From: Streptomyces catenulae
GTDB lineage: Bacteria > Actinomycetota > Actinomycetes > Streptomycetales > Streptomycetaceae
Length of the DNA stretch: 64,000 bases
Direction of reading: 5' to 3'
Assembly: GCF_000718015.1 (NCBI RefSeq)
Contig: NZ_JODY01000029.1
Coordinates: 1 to 64,000 of the forward strand
The position numbers and the translations under genes are program-made. The stretch's first letter is position 1. Each line of letters starts with the position of its first letter. Shown here piece by piece: positions 16,287-24,366 of the stretch. Under the pieces are notes generated by a model. The model saw nothing but the letters and a program-made list of their open reading frames with translations, was not told where the DNA came from and made no database searches.

Positions 16287-17425
16287 AGCTCCCCTCCTAC
16301 GACGCCGCGGCGCGCGAGGTCCCCGAGGACAACTCCCGCCGGGTCATGCTGCCACGCCGGACACCCGTGGAGCCGATCCGGCAGGTCGCCAGACGGCTCC
16401 TGATGGCGCTGCTCGTCCTCATCGCGACGGTCTTCATCGTCTGGATAGACCGCGACGAGTACCACGACAGCGCCAACAACACCGTCGACTTCCTCGACTG
16501 CGTCTACTACGCCACCGTCACGCTCTCCACCACCGGATACGGCGACATCGTCCCGTACGGCGACACGGCACGGCTGCTGAACATCGTGCTGATCACGCCG
16601 CTGCGGGTGCTCTTTCTGATCATCCTGGTCGGCACCACACTGGAGGTGCTGACGGAACGCACCCGTGAGCAGTGGCAACTGAAACGCTGGAGAAGAACCT
16701 TGCGTGACCACACCGTCGTCGTCGGATTCGGCACCAAGGGCCGGTCCGCCGTCCAGACTCTCTGCGCCACCGGACTGACCCGCGAGCGCATCGTCATCGT
16801 CGACCCGAGCCCGAAGGTGATCGACTCCGCCGTCGCCGAGGGGTTCGTGGGCGTGGTCGGCGACGCCACCCGCAGCGATGTCCTCGTCCGCGCGGAGATC
16901 CAGCGTGCCCTTCAGGTCGTCATCGCCACCCAGCGCGACGACACCGCGGTGCTCGTCGCGCTCACCGCGCGGCAGCTGAACAAGAAGGCCAACATCGTCG
17001 CCGCGGTACGGGAGGAGGAGAACGCCCCGCTGCTGCGGCAGTCCGGCGCCGACTCCGTGATCACCTCGGCCAGCGCCGCCGGGCGGCTGCTGGGCCTCTC
17101 CGTCCACAGCCCCAGTGCCGGAACGGTCATGGAGGACCTCATCCAACAGGGCAGCGGTCTCGACCTGGTCGAGCGCCCGGTCGTGAAGTCCGAGGTCGGC
17201 AAGTCGGTACGGGAGACCGATGACCTGGTCGTCTCCGTGCTGCGCGGCCACCGGCTCCTCGGATACGACGACCCGGCGGCCAGCCCGCTGCAGGCCGCCG
17301 ACCGGCTGATCACGATCGTCCGTGCCGCCGCCGCGGAGGAGAGCGATCTGTCGGGCAAGCCGGGTGCGCCCAAGGCGCCGCTGCCGGGCTCCGGCGTCTC
17401 CCCGATGCGCCGCGCCGACGACTGA
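16283..17425 (+). CDS. K+ channel with RCK (TrkA-N) domain
   Basis: 380 residues. A first transmembrane helix (about 38-56), a pore helix with selectivity filter TTGYGD (83-88) and a second helix (about 98-120) give one 2-TM pore unit. The cytoplasmic RCK Rossmann domain starts around 142 (VVVGFGTKGRSAV, GxGxxG at 148-153) and runs to about 270, with a C-terminal RCK-like tail to 380. This matches MthK/GsuK-type ligand-gated potassium channels. The GTG start overlaps the moeA stop, so it is translated as the last gene of a Mo-cofactor operon, an unexplained pairing. parS sites follow its stop. Confidence 0.9.
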   Translation: MKLPSYDAAAREVPEDNSRRVMLPRRTPVEPIRQVARRLLMALLVLIATVFIVWIDRDEYHDSANNTVDFLDCVYYATVTLSTTGYGDIVPYGDTARLLNIVLITPLRVLFLIILVGTTLEVLTERTREQWQLKRWRRTLRDHTVVVGFGTKGRSAVQTLCATGLTRERIVIVDPSPKVIDSAVAEGFVGVVGDATRSDVLVRAEIQRALQVVIATQRDDTAVLVALTARQLNKKANIVAAVREEENAPLLRQSGADSVITSASAAGRLLGLSVHSPSAGTVMEDLIQQGSGLDLVERPVVKSEVGKSVRETDDLVVSVLRGHRLLGYDDPAASPLQAADRLITIVRAAAAEESDLSGKPGAPKAPLPGSGVSPMRRADD

Positions 17426-17468
17426 CCGCTCACCCCTCCGGCCGGGTTTCCGGCTTGCGATCCGGCTC

Positions 17469-17482
17469 GTTTCACGTGAAAC
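17469..17482. other. parS site 2, in a 26-bp palindrome
   Basis: Perfect GTTTCACGTGAAAC, embedded in a perfect 26-bp palindrome (17463-17488), 43 nt downstream of the K+ channel stop. The centre of the next parS is 19 bp away. Confidence 0.92.
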
Positions 17483-17487
17483 GAGCC

Positions 17488-17501
17488 GTTTCACGTGAAA
17501 C
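17488..17501. other. parS site 3
   Basis: Perfect GTTTCACGTGAAAC. Its first base is the last base of the palindrome around site 2. Confidence 0.92.
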
Positions 17502-17532
17502 ACGGTGGGCCGGAGGGCCTGTCAACTCCCTT

Positions 17533-17570
17533 ACCGCTCGGCCTGTTTCACGTGAAACAGGCCGAGCGGT
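17533..17570. other. parS site 4 inside a 38-bp perfect palindrome
   Basis: The parS core is 17545-17558 (TGTTTCACGTGAAACA context). The symmetry extends 12 bp on each side to make a perfect 38-bp palindrome. As RNA it would fold into a very stable hairpin followed by TTTCG, so it may double as a terminator for the Mo-cofactor/K+ channel operon. Confidence 0.9.
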
Positions 17571-17648
17571 TTCGTCGTGGGGCGTCCCTTCGGGGGCCGT
17601 ACGGGCGTCGGCGGTGCGTGCACTGTCGCTGCGGGCACCCTCGGCGAG

Positions 17649-17654
17649 TAGCCT
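17649..17654 (+). promoter_or_regulatory. -10 hexamer for leaderless gene at 17662
   Basis: TAGCCT ends 7 nt before the ATG at 17662. No SD is present. A weak -35 candidate TGTCGC lies 18 bp upstream of the hexamer. Confidence 0.45.
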
Positions 17655-17661
17655 CGCGGCC

Positions 17662-18639
17662 ATGCGAGCGATCACCATTCCCGAACCCGGTGGCCCCGAA
17701 GCCCTCGTCTGGGCCGAGGTGCCCGATCCGCAGCCCGCCGAGGGCGAGATCCTGATCGACGTCGCGGCGAGCGCCGTCAACCGCGCCGATCTGCTGCAAC
17801 GCCAGGGCTTCTACGACCCGCCGCCCGGCTCCTCCCCGTACCCCGGACTGGAGTGCGCGGGCCGGATCGCGGCCCTCGGCCCGGGCGTGCACGGCTGGGC
17901 GGTCGGCGACGAGGTCTGTGCGTTGCTGGCCGGTGGTGGTTACGCGGAGAAGGTGGCGGTCCCGGCCGGTCAGGTCCTGCCGCTGCCGGACGGTGTCGAC
18001 CTGGTGACCGCTGCCGCGTTGCCCGAGGTCGCCTGCACCGTGTGGTCCAACGTTTTCATGATCGCGCACCTGCGTCCCGGCGAGACGCTGCTGGTCCACG
18101 GCGGGTCCAGCGGTATCGGCACCATGGCGATCCAACTCGCCAAGGCGGTCGGCGCCCGTGTCGTGGTCACCGCGGGGAACGCGGAAAAGCTGGCGCGCTG
18201 TGCGGAGTTGGGCGCCGATGTGCTCATCGACTACCACCAGCAGGACTTCGTGGCGGAGGTGCGTGAGGCCACCGGTGGCAAGGGCGCCGATGTCATCCTC
18301 GACATCGTCGGCGCGAAGTACCTGGAGCGGAATGTGAAGGCGCTGGCCGTCAACGGCCGCCTCGCCATCATCGGTATGCAGGGCGGGGTGAAGGCGGAGC
18401 TGAACATCGGCGCCCTGCTGGCCAAGCGCGCCGCGATCACCGCTGCCGGACTGCGCGCCCGTCCGCTGCAGGAGAAGGCGGCGATCGTGGCGGCGGTCCG
18501 CGAACACGTCTGGCCGCTGATCGGTAACGGCCAGATCCGCCCGGTCGTCGACCGCACCCTCCCGATGGCGGACGCCGCCGAGGCCCACCGCGTGGTCGAC
18601 GCGAGCAGCCATATCGGCAAGGTCGTCCTGACGGTCTGA
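17662..18639 (+). CDS. NAD(P)H-quinone oxidoreductase, zeta-crystallin/QOR family
   Basis: 325 residues, MDR superfamily. The N-terminal GroES-like domain carries SAVNRADLLQRQGFYDPPPG and PGLECAGRI. The Rossmann domain has VHGGSSGIGTMAIQLAK for NADPH. There are no zinc-ligand cysteines, consistent with quinone oxidoreductase (PIG3/QOR type) rather than alcohol dehydrogenase. It would reduce quinones or enones in the cytosol. The ATG at 17662 was chosen over upstream codons that would read through the parS cluster. Leaderless promoter likely. Confidence 0.88.
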   Translation: MRAITIPEPGGPEALVWAEVPDPQPAEGEILIDVAASAVNRADLLQRQGFYDPPPGSSPYPGLECAGRIAALGPGVHGWAVGDEVCALLAGGGYAEKVAVPAGQVLPLPDGVDLVTAAALPEVACTVWSNVFMIAHLRPGETLLVHGGSSGIGTMAIQLAKAVGARVVVTAGNAEKLARCAELGADVLIDYHQQDFVAEVREATGGKGADVILDIVGAKYLERNVKALAVNGRLAIIGMQGGVKAELNIGALLAKRAAITAAGLRARPLQEKAAIVAAVREHVWPLIGNGQIRPVVDRTLPMADAAEAHRVVDASSHIGKVVLTV

Positions 18640-18703
18640 GCGACGGCCGCAGCGGCAGCGCTATCGCGACGGGCGGCGGCGCGGCCGGTTCCTGAGCCCG
18701 GTG

Positions 18704-18740
18704 CCGGTGCCGGTGCCGAACCCCCTGGCACCGGCACCGG
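18704..18740. terminator. Hairpin after the quinone oxidoreductase gene
   Basis: 14-bp perfect stem (18704-18717 and 18727-18740) with a 9-nt loop. It lies in the 340-bp gap between the oxidoreductase and the gene at 18980. The rest of the gap holds a 6-bp dyad TGTGAC-N9-GTCACA at 18930-18950, and no other gene is evident. Confidence 0.6.
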
Positions 18741-18979
18741 ACGTATCGGTGCCAGGGCTCCGGCCTCGGCGTGGGTCTCCGCCCGTACTCCGTCCCCGGC
18801 GCACGGCCCGCCGCCCGCCGTCACCCGGCTGCCACCGCCCGATGGCCCGCCTCCCGGCCCGATCCGGGCCGGTCCATGCCCCGCCCCTCCCCCACCCGGA
18901 CCGCCCGAGATGCCGGAATTGTGGTGACGTGTGACGCTGAGTTGGTCACATGGCGGCTCGGCACGGGAGGGGCACATCC

Positions 18980-19807
18980 GTGGCTCGAATCCCTACGCGT
19001 ATCCCCGGCGGCCTGCTGGTGGTCACGGTGGTCCTGCCCTTCTCCCTGGCGCTCGGCACGGTGACGGCCCATGCAGCCGCGCCCCTGGGGCAGGGAGCGC
19101 TGCGCACATCCCGGGCCCTCGCGCCCGGGACACCGGAGGTCCGGGACCCCCAGCTCGCCGAGCGGAGGCACCTCCCGGGTGAGAGGCCCGGCCTGTTCGG
19201 CCTCCCCGACGCCTTCGGGGCCACCGGCATCGGAGACCTCGCGTCGGACTTCACCGAGCTGCCCGGACAGGACGCGCTGCCCGGCGGACCCCCACGGCCA
19301 CACCACCCCGCCAAGGACACGGCAGGCCCACCACGGCCACACGTACCGCCGCACAAGCCGCACCGGCCACCAGCTCCCACGCCACCCGCCCCGCCCGCGC
19401 CGGGCTCCGCCGCCCCACACCCACCAGCCCCGCCCACGCACACACCCGCCCCCCCCCGCCCCCCGGACGACCGCCCGGCCAGCGCCACCCCGCACCACGA
19501 AGCAGCCCCGTCGCACCACCCCACACACCGCCGCCCCGCCGCCCCGCCACACCGCCCGAAGCGGGTGCCGGTCTCCGTACCGCGTCCGGTCCCGGCGGAG
19601 GAGCCCCCCGCGCCGAGCTCCCGGACGGTCCAGGAGGCGGACGACCACCAGGCGCCGGACGCCCAGGCCGAACCGCAGTCCGACGGCAGCACGTACCCCT
19701 TCGCCGGGACGGGCACCCACGCCGAGCGGGTGCTCCCGATGGGCGCGGGGATGGCGCTCACCGGCCTGGGGCTGGCCTTTCTCGGGCTCCGGCTGCGGCG
19801 CGGCTGA
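18980..19807 (+). CDS. Secreted Pro/His-rich protein with C-terminal membrane anchor
   Basis: 275 residues from the GTG at 18980, chosen because GGGAGGGG lies 7 nt upstream; an ATG at 18950 is the longer alternative. The start resembles a Sec signal (Arg-rich, then hydrophobic LLVVTVVLPFSLALG, then AHA-AA). The middle (about 100-215) is Pro/His/Ala-rich and disordered. The C-terminus has a short hydrophobic helix (VLPMGAGMALTGLGLAFLGL) ending in RLRRG, a likely membrane stop without an LPxTG sortase site. No catalytic domain visible. Probably a surface-exposed, wall-spanning spacer; function unknown. Confidence 0.65.
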   Translation: MARIPTRIPGGLLVVTVVLPFSLALGTVTAHAAAPLGQGALRTSRALAPGTPEVRDPQLAERRHLPGERPGLFGLPDAFGATGIGDLASDFTELPGQDALPGGPPRPHHPAKDTAGPPRPHVPPHKPHRPPAPTPPAPPAPGSAAPHPPAPPTHTPAPPRPPDDRPASATPHHEAAPSHHPTHRRPAAPPHRPKRVPVSVPRPVPAEEPPAPSSRTVQEADDHQAPDAQAEPQSDGSTYPFAGTGTHAERVLPMGAGMALTGLGLAFLGLRLRRG

Positions 19808-19831
19808 CCCGGCGGCCCGGACCGGTACGCC

Positions 19832-19845
19832 GTTTCACGTGAAAC
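19832..19845. other. parS site 5
   Basis: Perfect GTTTCACGTGAAAC in the 210-bp gap between the Pro-rich protein gene and bpa. Confidence 0.92.
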
Positions 19846-20005
19846 ACCACCGGCGGCCCCCGCCCCGACCGGCCGCGCACCCCCGAAACGCGCTCTCCCC
19901 CGCACACCGGCCCGCGCTCACCGCCGCTCCCGCAGCCCCGGCCCGGCGCCCCGGCCGACCGTTGCGGCGTGGTGGGGTCACCGCCTCCGGCGTACCCGTG
20001 TACGA

Positions 20006-20011
20006 GAGAAT
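20006..20011 (+). promoter_or_regulatory. -10 hexamer for leaderless bpa
   Basis: GAGAAT ends 6 nt before the ATG at 20018. There is no SD upstream of this ATG. Confidence 0.4.
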
Positions 20012-20017
20012 GGCGGT

Positions 20018-20578
20018 ATGGATATGCCGATGAACGAACGGTCGCAGGAGAACCAGCACGTCCTGGTAGTCGGCCCGGACGGCATGGCGCTGGGCAGCGC
20101 CGCCGCCGGAGGCGGCGAGGGCGACGGGGAGTCCCGGGAGACCCCCGTGACGGACATGGTCGAGCAGCCCGCCAAGGTCATGCGGATCGGCAGCATGATC
20201 AAGCAGCTGCTGGAAGAGGTGAAGGCCGCGCCGCTCGACGAGGCCAGCCGGGTCCGCCTCAAGGAGATCCACGCCAGCTCGGTGAAGGAGCTGGAGGACG
20301 GGCTCGCGCCCGAGCTGGTCGAGGAGCTGGAGCGGCTGTCCCTGCCGTTCACCGACGAGTCGGTGCCCACCGACTCGGAGCTCCGTATCGCCCAGGCGCA
20401 GCTGGTCGGCTGGCTGGAGGGGCTCTTCCACGGCATCCAGACCGCGCTGTTCGCCCAGCAGATGGCCGCCCGTGCCCAGTTGGAGACGATGCGCCGCGCG
20501 CTGCCGCCCGGCGCCGCCCCCGTCGACGAGAGCGAGCAGCCCGGCCACGGCGGCGCCCGCTCCGGCCCCTACCTCTGA
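20018..20578 (+). CDS. bpa: Bacterial proteasome activator family protein (Bpa/PafE)
   Basis: 186 residues, DUF2587 family. Recognisable parts are VMRIGSMIKQLLEEVKAAPLDEASR, LKEIHASSVKELEDGL, and the four-helix-bundle segment QAQLVGWLEGLFHGIQTALF. The C-terminus is GPYL, close to the GQYL tail with which mycobacterial Bpa docks into the 20S proteasome to open its gate without ATP. Residues 1-55 and 160-182 are disordered. Starts at 20018, 20024 and 20030 are all in frame; 20018 fits a leaderless promoter. A strong bidirectional terminator separates it from the convergent kinase gene. Confidence 0.88.
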   Translation: MDMPMNERSQENQHVLVVGPDGMALGSAAAGGGEGDGESRETPVTDMVEQPAKVMRIGSMIKQLLEEVKAAPLDEASRVRLKEIHASSVKELEDGLAPELVEELERLSLPFTDESVPTDSELRIAQAQLVGWLEGLFHGIQTALFAQQMAARAQLETMRRALPPGAAPVDESEQPGHGGARSGPYL

Positions 20579-20604
20579 GCGGCGGCGGGACCGCCGGGGA
20601 ACCA

Positions 20605-20643
20605 CGAAGGGCCGGGCACACACTCCGTGTGCCCGGCCCTTCG
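20605..20643. terminator. Bidirectional terminator between bpa and kinase
   Basis: 17-bp perfect stem (20605-20621 and 20627-20643) with a 5-nt loop, midway between the two convergent stops. Starts with AA opposite TT, suitable for both directions. Confidence 0.85.
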
Positions 20644-20662
20644 GCGTCCGTGTGGCCGCCGC

Positions 20663-22339
20663 TCAGTCGCTGTGGCCGGTGGAGACCGTCAGCTCCAGCG
20701 GCTCGCCGCTCTCCGGGTCCCAGGTGCTGAAGCCGGTCGGCGTCTGCTTGGTGATGGTGTTCTTCCCCCAGAGGGAGTCGTTCTGCTCCTTGACGGTGTA
20801 CTTCCAGTCCGCCGCGTCCATGCACGCCTTCACCGATTCCAGGTTCCGGAACAGGAAGGACGGGACGTAGATCTTGCGCTTCTCGCCGTAGGGGTGTGAG
20901 GGGTTGGTGCAGAGGCTGGTCTGGACCGTCGCGGACTTGTCCTCGGGCCGGGTGCTGGCCGTCGAGGTGGCCTCGGGGGCGGAGTACGCCGAGGTCGAGG
21001 AGTCGTCCGCGACGTTCTTGTTGTTGTCGCTGCCGTTACCGGCGCTCAGCCCGATACCGATCGCGATGGCGGTCACCACCACCACACCCACGATCGTCGC
21101 GACGATGATCACCGGGGTGTTGCTCTTGCGGGGGCGCGGTCCGCCGTTCGCCGGCGGCATCGTCGGCGGCGCCCCGGGCGGCGGGGTGAACGGTGCCGGG
21201 GTCGGCGCCTGCGCCGGGTATCCGCCCGCGTTGTACGGCGCGGGGCCGGGTGCCGGGGTCGGGAAGGCGTTGTTCACCGGCGGCGGCGTCGACGGGCCGT
21301 ACCCGGGCGTCGGCATCGGCTGGTACGGCTGCTGGACGTTGGGCGGCGCGGGGGTGGCCGGGGTGCCGGTCGCCATCGGGAAGACCGCCGAGGAGACGGA
21401 CGAGCCGCTGGTGCGCGCCCGCGGGCCCTCGCTGATGATCAGCGGCGAACCGCCGGACTGCGCGGAACCGGCGATCCGCAGGCACTCGTCCTGCATCGCC
21501 TCCGCCGTGGGGAACCGCTCGTTGGGGTTCTTCTTGAGCGCCCGGGCCACCAGCGCGTCCACCGCCGGGGGGATCGACTGGTTGATGCTCGACGGGAGCG
21601 GCGGCTCCTCCTGCACATGCGCGTAGGCGATGGCGAGCGGGGAGTCCGCGTCGAACGGCAGCTGCCCGGTGAGCAGCTCGAAGAGCATGATGCCGACGGA
21701 GTAGAGGTCCGAGCGGGCGTCCACGCCGCGGCCCAGCGCCTGCTCCGGCGAGAGGTACTGCGGGGTGCCGACGACCATGCCGGTCTGTGTCATCGATGTC
21801 ACACCGGACTGCATGGCGCGGGCGATGCCGAAGTCCATGACCTTGACGACGTTCCGCTTGGTCAGCATGACGTTGCCCGGCTTGATGTCCCGGTGGACCA
21901 GGCCCATCTCATGGCTCGCCTCCAGCGCGGCGAGCACATCGGCGGTGATCTTCAACGCTTTCTGCGTCGGCATCGCGCCGTGCTGGGCGATGTCGCCGTC
22001 CAGCTCCGAGCGGAGCGGCTGGCCGGAGACGTACTCCATGACGATGTACGGCACCATGCCGCCGTCGAGCTCGTCCTCGCCGGAGTCGAAGACGGAGACG
22101 ATGTTGGTGTGGGTCAGCTTCGCGACGGACTGCGCCTCGCGCCGGAAACGCTCGCGAAATGCCTGCTCACGGCCGAGTTCGCTGTGCAGGGTCTTGATCG
22201 CGACCTCGCGGTCGAGGACGCTGTCGTAGGCGAGGTGGACGGCGGCCATGCCGCCCTCGCCGAGAAGATCACGAAGCTGGTAACGTCCCCCGCCGACCGA
22301 ACGGCCCTCGTATGGGCCCTGAGCGCCGTCCTGGCTCAT
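20663..22339 (-). CDS. Membrane Ser/Thr protein kinase with C-terminal PASTA-like domain
   Basis: 558 residues from the ATG at 22339. The PknB-type kinase domain (about 20-285) has the Gly loop GEGGMA (27-32), Lys49 (AIK), HRDIKPGN (HRD 149-151), DFG (169-171) and GTPQYLSPEQ. A Pro/Ala-rich linker (about 320-415) leads to one transmembrane helix (about 425-447). The extracellular part has a Ser/Thr-rich stalk and a ~65-residue domain with two Cys (CTNPSHPYG... VKACMDAADWKY) and a PASTA-like ending GFSTWDPESGEPLELTV. It probably senses a wall or surface signal. Divergent from a second kinase at 22671. Confidence 0.87.
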   Translation of the reverse strand: MSQDGAQGPYEGRSVGGGRYQLRDLLGEGGMAAVHLAYDSVLDREVAIKTLHSELGREQAFRERFRREAQSVAKLTHTNIVSVFDSGEDELDGGMVPYIVMEYVSGQPLRSELDGDIAQHGAMPTQKALKITADVLAALEASHEMGLVHRDIKPGNVMLTKRNVVKVMDFGIARAMQSGVTSMTQTGMVVGTPQYLSPEQALGRGVDARSDLYSVGIMLFELLTGQLPFDADSPLAIAYAHVQEEPPLPSSINQSIPPAVDALVARALKKNPNERFPTAEAMQDECLRIAGSAQSGGSPLIISEGPRARTSGSSVSSAVFPMATGTPATPAPPNVQQPYQPMPTPGYGPSTPPPVNNAFPTPAPGPAPYNAGGYPAQAPTPAPFTPPPGAPPTMPPANGGPRPRKSNTPVIIVATIVGVVVVTAIAIGIGLSAGNGSDNNKNVADDSSTSAYSAPEATSTASTRPEDKSATVQTSLCTNPSHPYGEKRKIYVPSFLFRNLESVKACMDAADWKYTVKEQNDSLWGKNTITKQTPTGFSTWDPESGEPLELTVSTGHSD

Positions 22340-22670
22340 CGTTCCGCTTCCCCCTCGGCGCAGTGCCCGCACGTATGGCGATCAAATCCGGTGATTGCGC
22401 AGCCAAGTCTGCCCCAGGGCAGTGACACGTCAAGCTGTGTGCCCGTTCCGTGACAGTTGCGCCCGATGCCGATGGGGCGGCCCGAAGCGGTCCGCCGATG
22501 GTCAACTTGCGACGTGGGGCGGCCGGAAGGTTTGATGGCCGGTCCGCTCGGACCGGCGGGCGTTCCCGAGCCTGTAGCGTGCTCCGGAGGGGCGGTGCGA
22601 TCAGCGCGTCCGTCCCGGCGAGGACCGAGACCTTACCGCTCAGGCGGATCGATTTCGACGGCGAGGACCG
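22340..22670. promoter_or_regulatory. Divergent promoter region of two kinase genes
   Basis: 331 bp between the divergent kinase starts. The plus-strand gene has GCGAGGA just before its ATG; the minus-strand gene has only a GGGGAAGCGG-like SD. Apart from these I see no strong dyad or gene. Local AT-rich spots around 22380-22450 may hold the minus-strand promoter. Confidence 0.4.
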
Positions 22671-24293
22671 ATGGCACCGACGCAGGGCCCCCAGGGCCCG
22701 TCCGACCCTGACGCCACCGGCTCCCACACCTCCGACGCACCGGAGACGTGGGGCAACGGCGGCCTGGTCGGCGACGGCCGCTACCGCCTCACCCACCGCC
22801 TGGGCCGCGGCGGCATGGCGGAGGTGTTCGCCGCCGAGGACGTACGGCTGGGCCGCACGGTCGCCGTGAAGCTGCTCCGCGCCGACCTGGCCGAGGACCC
22901 GGTGTCCAAGGCCCGTTTCACCCGTGAGGCACAGTCCGTCGCCGGGCTGAACCACCACGCCGTCGTCGCCGTGTACGACTCCGGCGAGGACTTCGTCGGC
23001 GGCAACACCGTGCCGTACATCGTGATGGAGCTGGTCGAGGGCCGCACCATCCGTGACCTGCTGCTCAACGCCGATGCACCGCCGCCGGACCAGGCGCTGA
23101 TCATCGTCTCCGGTGTGCTGGAGGCGCTGGCCTACAGCCATCAGCACGGCATCGTGCACCGTGACATCAAGCCCGCGAACGTGATCATCACCAACAGCGG
23201 CGCCGTCAAGGTCATGGACTTCGGCATCGCCCGTGCCCTGCACGGCGCCCAGTCGACGATGACCCAGACCGGCATGGTCATGGGCACCCCGCAGTACCTC
23301 TCCCCGGAGCAGGCGCTCGGCAAGACCGTCGACACCCGCTCCGACCTGTACGCCACCGGCTGTCTGCTCTACGAACTGCTGGCGCTGCGGCCCCCGTTCA
23401 CCGGTGAGACGCCGCTGTCGGTGGTCTACCAGCACGTCCAGGACATGCCGGTGCCGCCGTCGCAGGTCGCCGATGTGCCGCCGGAGCTGGACGGCCTCGT
23501 CATGCGCTCCCTGGCCAAGGACCCGGACGACCGGTTCCAGACCGCCGAGGAGATGCGCGGTCTGGTGCAGTACTCGCTGCAGATGCTGCACGAGCAGGGC
23601 GGCCACACCGGCACCTGGAGCACCGGCCCGGTCGCCGCGCACGAGGGCGCCACCTCCGCGATGGGCGTCGCCGCGACCACCGCGATGCCGCACGCGGACG
23701 CCGGGCAGACCGCCGCCAACCCGATCCTGCCGCCCGGTATGCACGCCGACGACGGGGGCTTCGAGGGCGGTCACCGGCCCGCCCGGCGCAGCCGCGGAAA
23801 GATCTGGCTGATCGCCGCGCTCGCGCTGATCGCCATCGCGGTGGGTGTGGCCTTCGCGGTGCGCAACAGCGGCAGCGGCGGCGGTTCCGCGCCCGAGACG
23901 ACCAAGTCGCCCACGTCCACGTCCACCACCAAGGACGAGCAGACCGAAGAGCCCAGCGACGAGCCGACGGACGAGACCACCGAGCCCGGTGGCATCGGCG
24001 GCTACACCCCGCCGACGGAGGACACCCCGCCGCGGACCCAGGAGCCCACCACGCAGTACCCGACCGCTCCGACCACGCCGCCGCAGACGCCGCCGCCGAC
24101 CACGTCGAACGGCGGCAGCAGCAACGGCGGCGCCTCCAACGGCGGTACGGACACCGGCGGTACGGACAACGGCGGTACCGACACGGGCGGTACGGACACC
24201 GGCGGCGGCACCGACACCGGTGGCGGCACCGACACCGGCGGTACGGACGCGGGCAGCACGGACGCGGGTACGGCGGCCGGCACCACCCCCTGA
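22671..24293 (+). CDS. Membrane Ser/Thr protein kinase with GGTDTGG-repeat tail
   Basis: 540 residues. PknB-type kinase domain (about 38-305): GRGGMA, Lys67 (AVKLL), HRDIKPAN (HRD 163-165), DFG (183-185), GTPQYLSPEQ. A transmembrane helix lies at about 377-397 (IWLIAALALIAIAVGVAFAV). The outside part has a Thr/Ser/Glu/Pro-rich stalk and then about ten GGTDTGG-type repeats (about 480-535) ending GTAAGTTP, with no PASTA domain. The kinase halves of the two divergent genes are clearly paralogous, while the extracellular parts are unrelated. So one may be the sensor with a folded domain and the other a wall-spanning partner. A terminator follows. Confidence 0.87.
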   Translation: MAPTQGPQGPSDPDATGSHTSDAPETWGNGGLVGDGRYRLTHRLGRGGMAEVFAAEDVRLGRTVAVKLLRADLAEDPVSKARFTREAQSVAGLNHHAVVAVYDSGEDFVGGNTVPYIVMELVEGRTIRDLLLNADAPPPDQALIIVSGVLEALAYSHQHGIVHRDIKPANVIITNSGAVKVMDFGIARALHGAQSTMTQTGMVMGTPQYLSPEQALGKTVDTRSDLYATGCLLYELLALRPPFTGETPLSVVYQHVQDMPVPPSQVADVPPELDGLVMRSLAKDPDDRFQTAEEMRGLVQYSLQMLHEQGGHTGTWSTGPVAAHEGATSAMGVAATTAMPHADAGQTAANPILPPGMHADDGGFEGGHRPARRSRGKIWLIAALALIAIAVGVAFAVRNSGSGGGSAPETTKSPTSTSTTKDEQTEEPSDEPTDETTEPGGIGGYTPPTEDTPPRTQEPTTQYPTAPTTPPQTPPPTTSNGGSSNGGASNGGTDTGGTDNGGTDTGGTDTGGGTDTGGGTDTGGTDAGSTDAGTAAGTTP

Positions 24294-24328
24294 CCGCGCC
24301 GGAGGCCCGTACCTCCCCGCACGGCCGC

Positions 24329-24363
24329 ACGGCCCCGGACGGCGATCGCCCGTCCGGGGCCGT
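24329..24363. terminator. Bidirectional terminator after second kinase
   Basis: 14-bp perfect stem (24329-24342 and 24350-24363) with a 7-nt loop. Its end is 3 nt from the stop of the convergent phosphotransferase gene. Confidence 0.8.
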
Positions 24364-24366
24364 CGT

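Noticed and set aside
24100..24290. Tandem GGTDTGG-coding repeats as possible CRISPR or mobile repeat
   Set aside because: They are in-frame, short, contiguous and belong to the kinase tail; no spacers.
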